This document shows, in pieces, positions 5,338-6,728 of a stretch of 6,728 nt of DNA. The stretch's first letter is position 1. Every line of letters starts with the position of its first letter. The DNA is from Alphaproteobacteria bacterium (GTDB lineage: Bacteria; Pseudomonadota; Alphaproteobacteria; Micavibrionales; UBA2020), in assembly GCA_020853455.1 (NCBI GenBank), contig JADYYV010000101.1, forward strand, positions 1 through 6,728, given 5' to 3'. The notes beneath the pieces were generated by a model, which did not search any database, was not told where the DNA came from, and worked only from the letters and a program-made list of their open reading frames with translations. The translations under genes were made by a program, and so were the position numbers.

Positions 5338-6728
5338 ATGGCCGATGTGATTTCCACATTGTTGTCGCAAATGACTCTGGACGAGAAAATCGGCCAGCTG
5401 AACCTCGTCATCACGGGCGATGCCGTGACGGGCGCGACGGTGTCCGAAGGCGTGGAGCAGAAAATCGCCTGCGGCGCGGTCGGCGGCATGTTCGGCGTTT
5501 ACGGCGCAACGCCGGTGCGCGCGCTGCAGACGGTCGCCCTCGAAAAAACGCGGCTGAAAATTCCGCTGATCTTCGGCCTCGACGTCATTCACGGCCACCG
5601 CACCATCTTCCCCATCCCGCTCGGCCTGTCGTGTTCGTGGGATATGGCGATGATTGAAAATATCGCGCGGCTGTCGGGCGAGGAAGCGGCGGCGGAGGGG
5701 CTGCACTGGGTCTTCTCCCCGATGGTCGATATCACGCGCGATGCGCGCTGGGGCAGATGCGCCGAAGCGGCGGGCGAAGACGCTTATCTCGGTTCGCGCA
5801 TCGCAGCATCGATGGTGCGCGGGTATCAGGAAAACGGCGATAATTCGCTGCTGGCCTGCGTGAAGCATTTCGCGCTTTACGGCGCGGCGGAGGCCGGGCG
5901 CGATTACCACACGGCGGATATGAGCCGGCTTGCGATGTTCGAGCAGTATTTCCCGCCGTATAAGGCCGCCGTCGATGCGGGCGTGGCGAGCGTCATGAGT
6001 TCGTTCAACGACGTCGAAGGCATTCCCGCGACCGGCAACAAATGGCTGCTGACCGATGTGCTGCGCAAGCAATGGGGTTTCGACGGTTTTGTGGTGTCCG
6101 ATTACACCAGCGTGAACGAAATGACCGATCACGGCATGGGCGATTTGCAGACCGTATCCGCGCTGGCATTGAAAGCCGGATTGGACATGGACATGGTCGT
6201 CGAAGGGTTCCTGACCACGCTGAAAAAATCGCTGACGGAAGGAAAAGTTTCCGAAGACGACATCACCGCCGCCTGCGCCCGCATTTTGCGCGCAAAGCAG
6301 AAACTGGGATTGTTCGATAACCCGTTTAAAAACCTGCGCGATGAATCGCCCAAGGAAATCATCCTGTCGCCCAAGCACCGCGCCGCCGCGCGCGATGCGG
6401 CCGCGCGGTCCTGCGTGCTGCTGAAGAACAACGACAATATCCTGCCGCTCGCCCGCGACGCCAAAATCGCGCTGATCGGCCCGCTGGCGGATGACAGGCG
6501 CAACATGCAGGGCACCTGGAGCATCGCGGGCAACTGGGAAGACTGCGTCTCGGTGCTGCAAGGCATGAAAAACGCGGCACCCGCCGCCGATATGTCCTAT
6601 GCCCTTGGCGCGAATATCACCAATGATCCGAGGATTGCAGCGAAGGCGAAGGTGTTCGGCGAAAAAGTCATCATCGACCCGCGCCCCGAAAGCGAACTGA
6701 TTGCGGAGGCTGTGCGCGCCGCCGAACA
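5338..6728 (+). CDS. GH3 beta-glucosidase, BglX-like, cut by right edge
   Basis: The 463 visible codons cover the whole (alpha/beta)8 domain and the start of the second domain of a family 3 glycoside hydrolase, which releases terminal beta-linked glucose (or xylose) from oligosaccharides or glycosides. The frame begins MADVISTLLSQMTLDEKIGQ, the usual first helix. Subsite residues follow: D82 in GLDVIHGHRTIFPIPLG, R140 and E143 in RWGRCAEAAGEDAYLG, K176-H177 in VKHF, R188-D189 in GRDYH. The nucleophile is D255 in GFDGFVVSDY. The second domain starts with SCVLLKNNDNILPLA (358-372), then IALIGPLADDRRNMQGTWS (377-395). The acid/base Glu lies beyond the edge. E. coli BglX is periplasmic with a signal peptide; here none exists and an in-frame TAG at 5326 excludes a longer form, so a cytoplasmic enzyme acting on imported sugars is likely. 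The exact substrate cannot be read from sequence. Confidence 0.95.
   Translation, partial: MADVISTLLSQMTLDEKIGQLNLVITGDAVTGATVSEGVEQKIACGAVGGMFGVYGATPVRALQTVALEKTRLKIPLIFGLDVIHGHRTIFPIPLGLSCSWDMAMIENIARLSGEEAAAEGLHWVFSPMVDITRDARWGRCAEAAGEDAYLGSRIAASMVRGYQENGDNSLLACVKHFALYGAAEAGRDYHTADMSRLAMFEQYFPPYKAAVDAGVASVMSSFNDVEGIPATGNKWLLTDVLRKQWGFDGFVVSDYTSVNEMTDHGMGDLQTVSALALKAGLDMDMVVEGFLTTLKKSLTEGKVSEDDITAACARILRAKQKLGLFDNPFKNLRDESPKEIILSPKHRAAARDAAARSCVLLKNNDNILPLARDAKIALIGPLADDRRNMQGTWSIAGNWEDCVSVLQGMKNAAPAADMSYALGANITNDPRIAAKAKVFGEKVIIDPRPESELIAEAVRAAE

Noticed and set aside
5146..6561. A 471-codon minus-strand frame over the glycosidase
   Set aside because: Its composition is that of an antisense shadow (His, Arg, Gln, Ala), and it covers the conserved GH3 catalytic motifs encoded on the plus strand.

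Overview
The window looks like a piece of a GC-rich Gram-negative chromosome, most likely from an alphaproteobacterium. The grounds are GC-rich third codon positions, the gene families present, and one intergenic site that matches the alphaproteobacterial general-stress (EcfG-type) promoter consensus GGAAC-N16-CGTT. The assignment to a class is inference; no species can be named.

The left three quarters (about 1-4982) is one tightly packed minus-strand operon. In transcription order it holds: a 1142-residue membrane hybrid histidine kinase (CHASE3, GAF, long coiled coil, HisKA, HATPase, three receiver domains; 4982-1554); a CheR-type protein glutamate methyltransferase (1557-718); a stand-alone CheB-type methylesterase domain without its usual receiver domain (718-137); and the start of a receiver-domain protein that runs off the left edge (137-1). 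Every junction is an overlap (ATGA, TAATG, TAATG), so the four products are probably made together. No CheA, CheW, MCP or flagellar gene is visible. The cluster therefore looks like a dedicated sensory module that borrows the methylation/demethylation enzymes of chemotaxis. The kinase's cytoplasmic coiled coil carries Glu-Glu pairs at exact seven-residue spacing (387, 394, 401, 408), which makes the kinase itself a testable candidate substrate of the CheR/CheB pair.

The 355-base divergent intergenic region (4983-5337) is the richest non-coding part. On the kinase side it has the EcfG-like promoter, a perfect 10-bp inverted repeat that overlaps that promoter's -35 element, and two small hairpins in the predicted leader. 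On the other side it has a perfect TATAAT whose last base starts a perfect 15-base palindrome (TTGCGT-AAA-ACGCAA), a likely operator.

The right end (5338-6728) is a plus-strand glycoside hydrolase family 3 gene (BglX-like beta-glucosidase), cut by the right edge after 463 codons. It starts directly at the catalytic domain with no signal peptide, and an in-frame stop lies just upstream, so a cytoplasmic enzyme is expected. It shares only the intergenic region with the signalling operon; no functional link can be read from the sequence. No RNA genes, CRISPR arrays, insertion sequences or tRNAs were seen.
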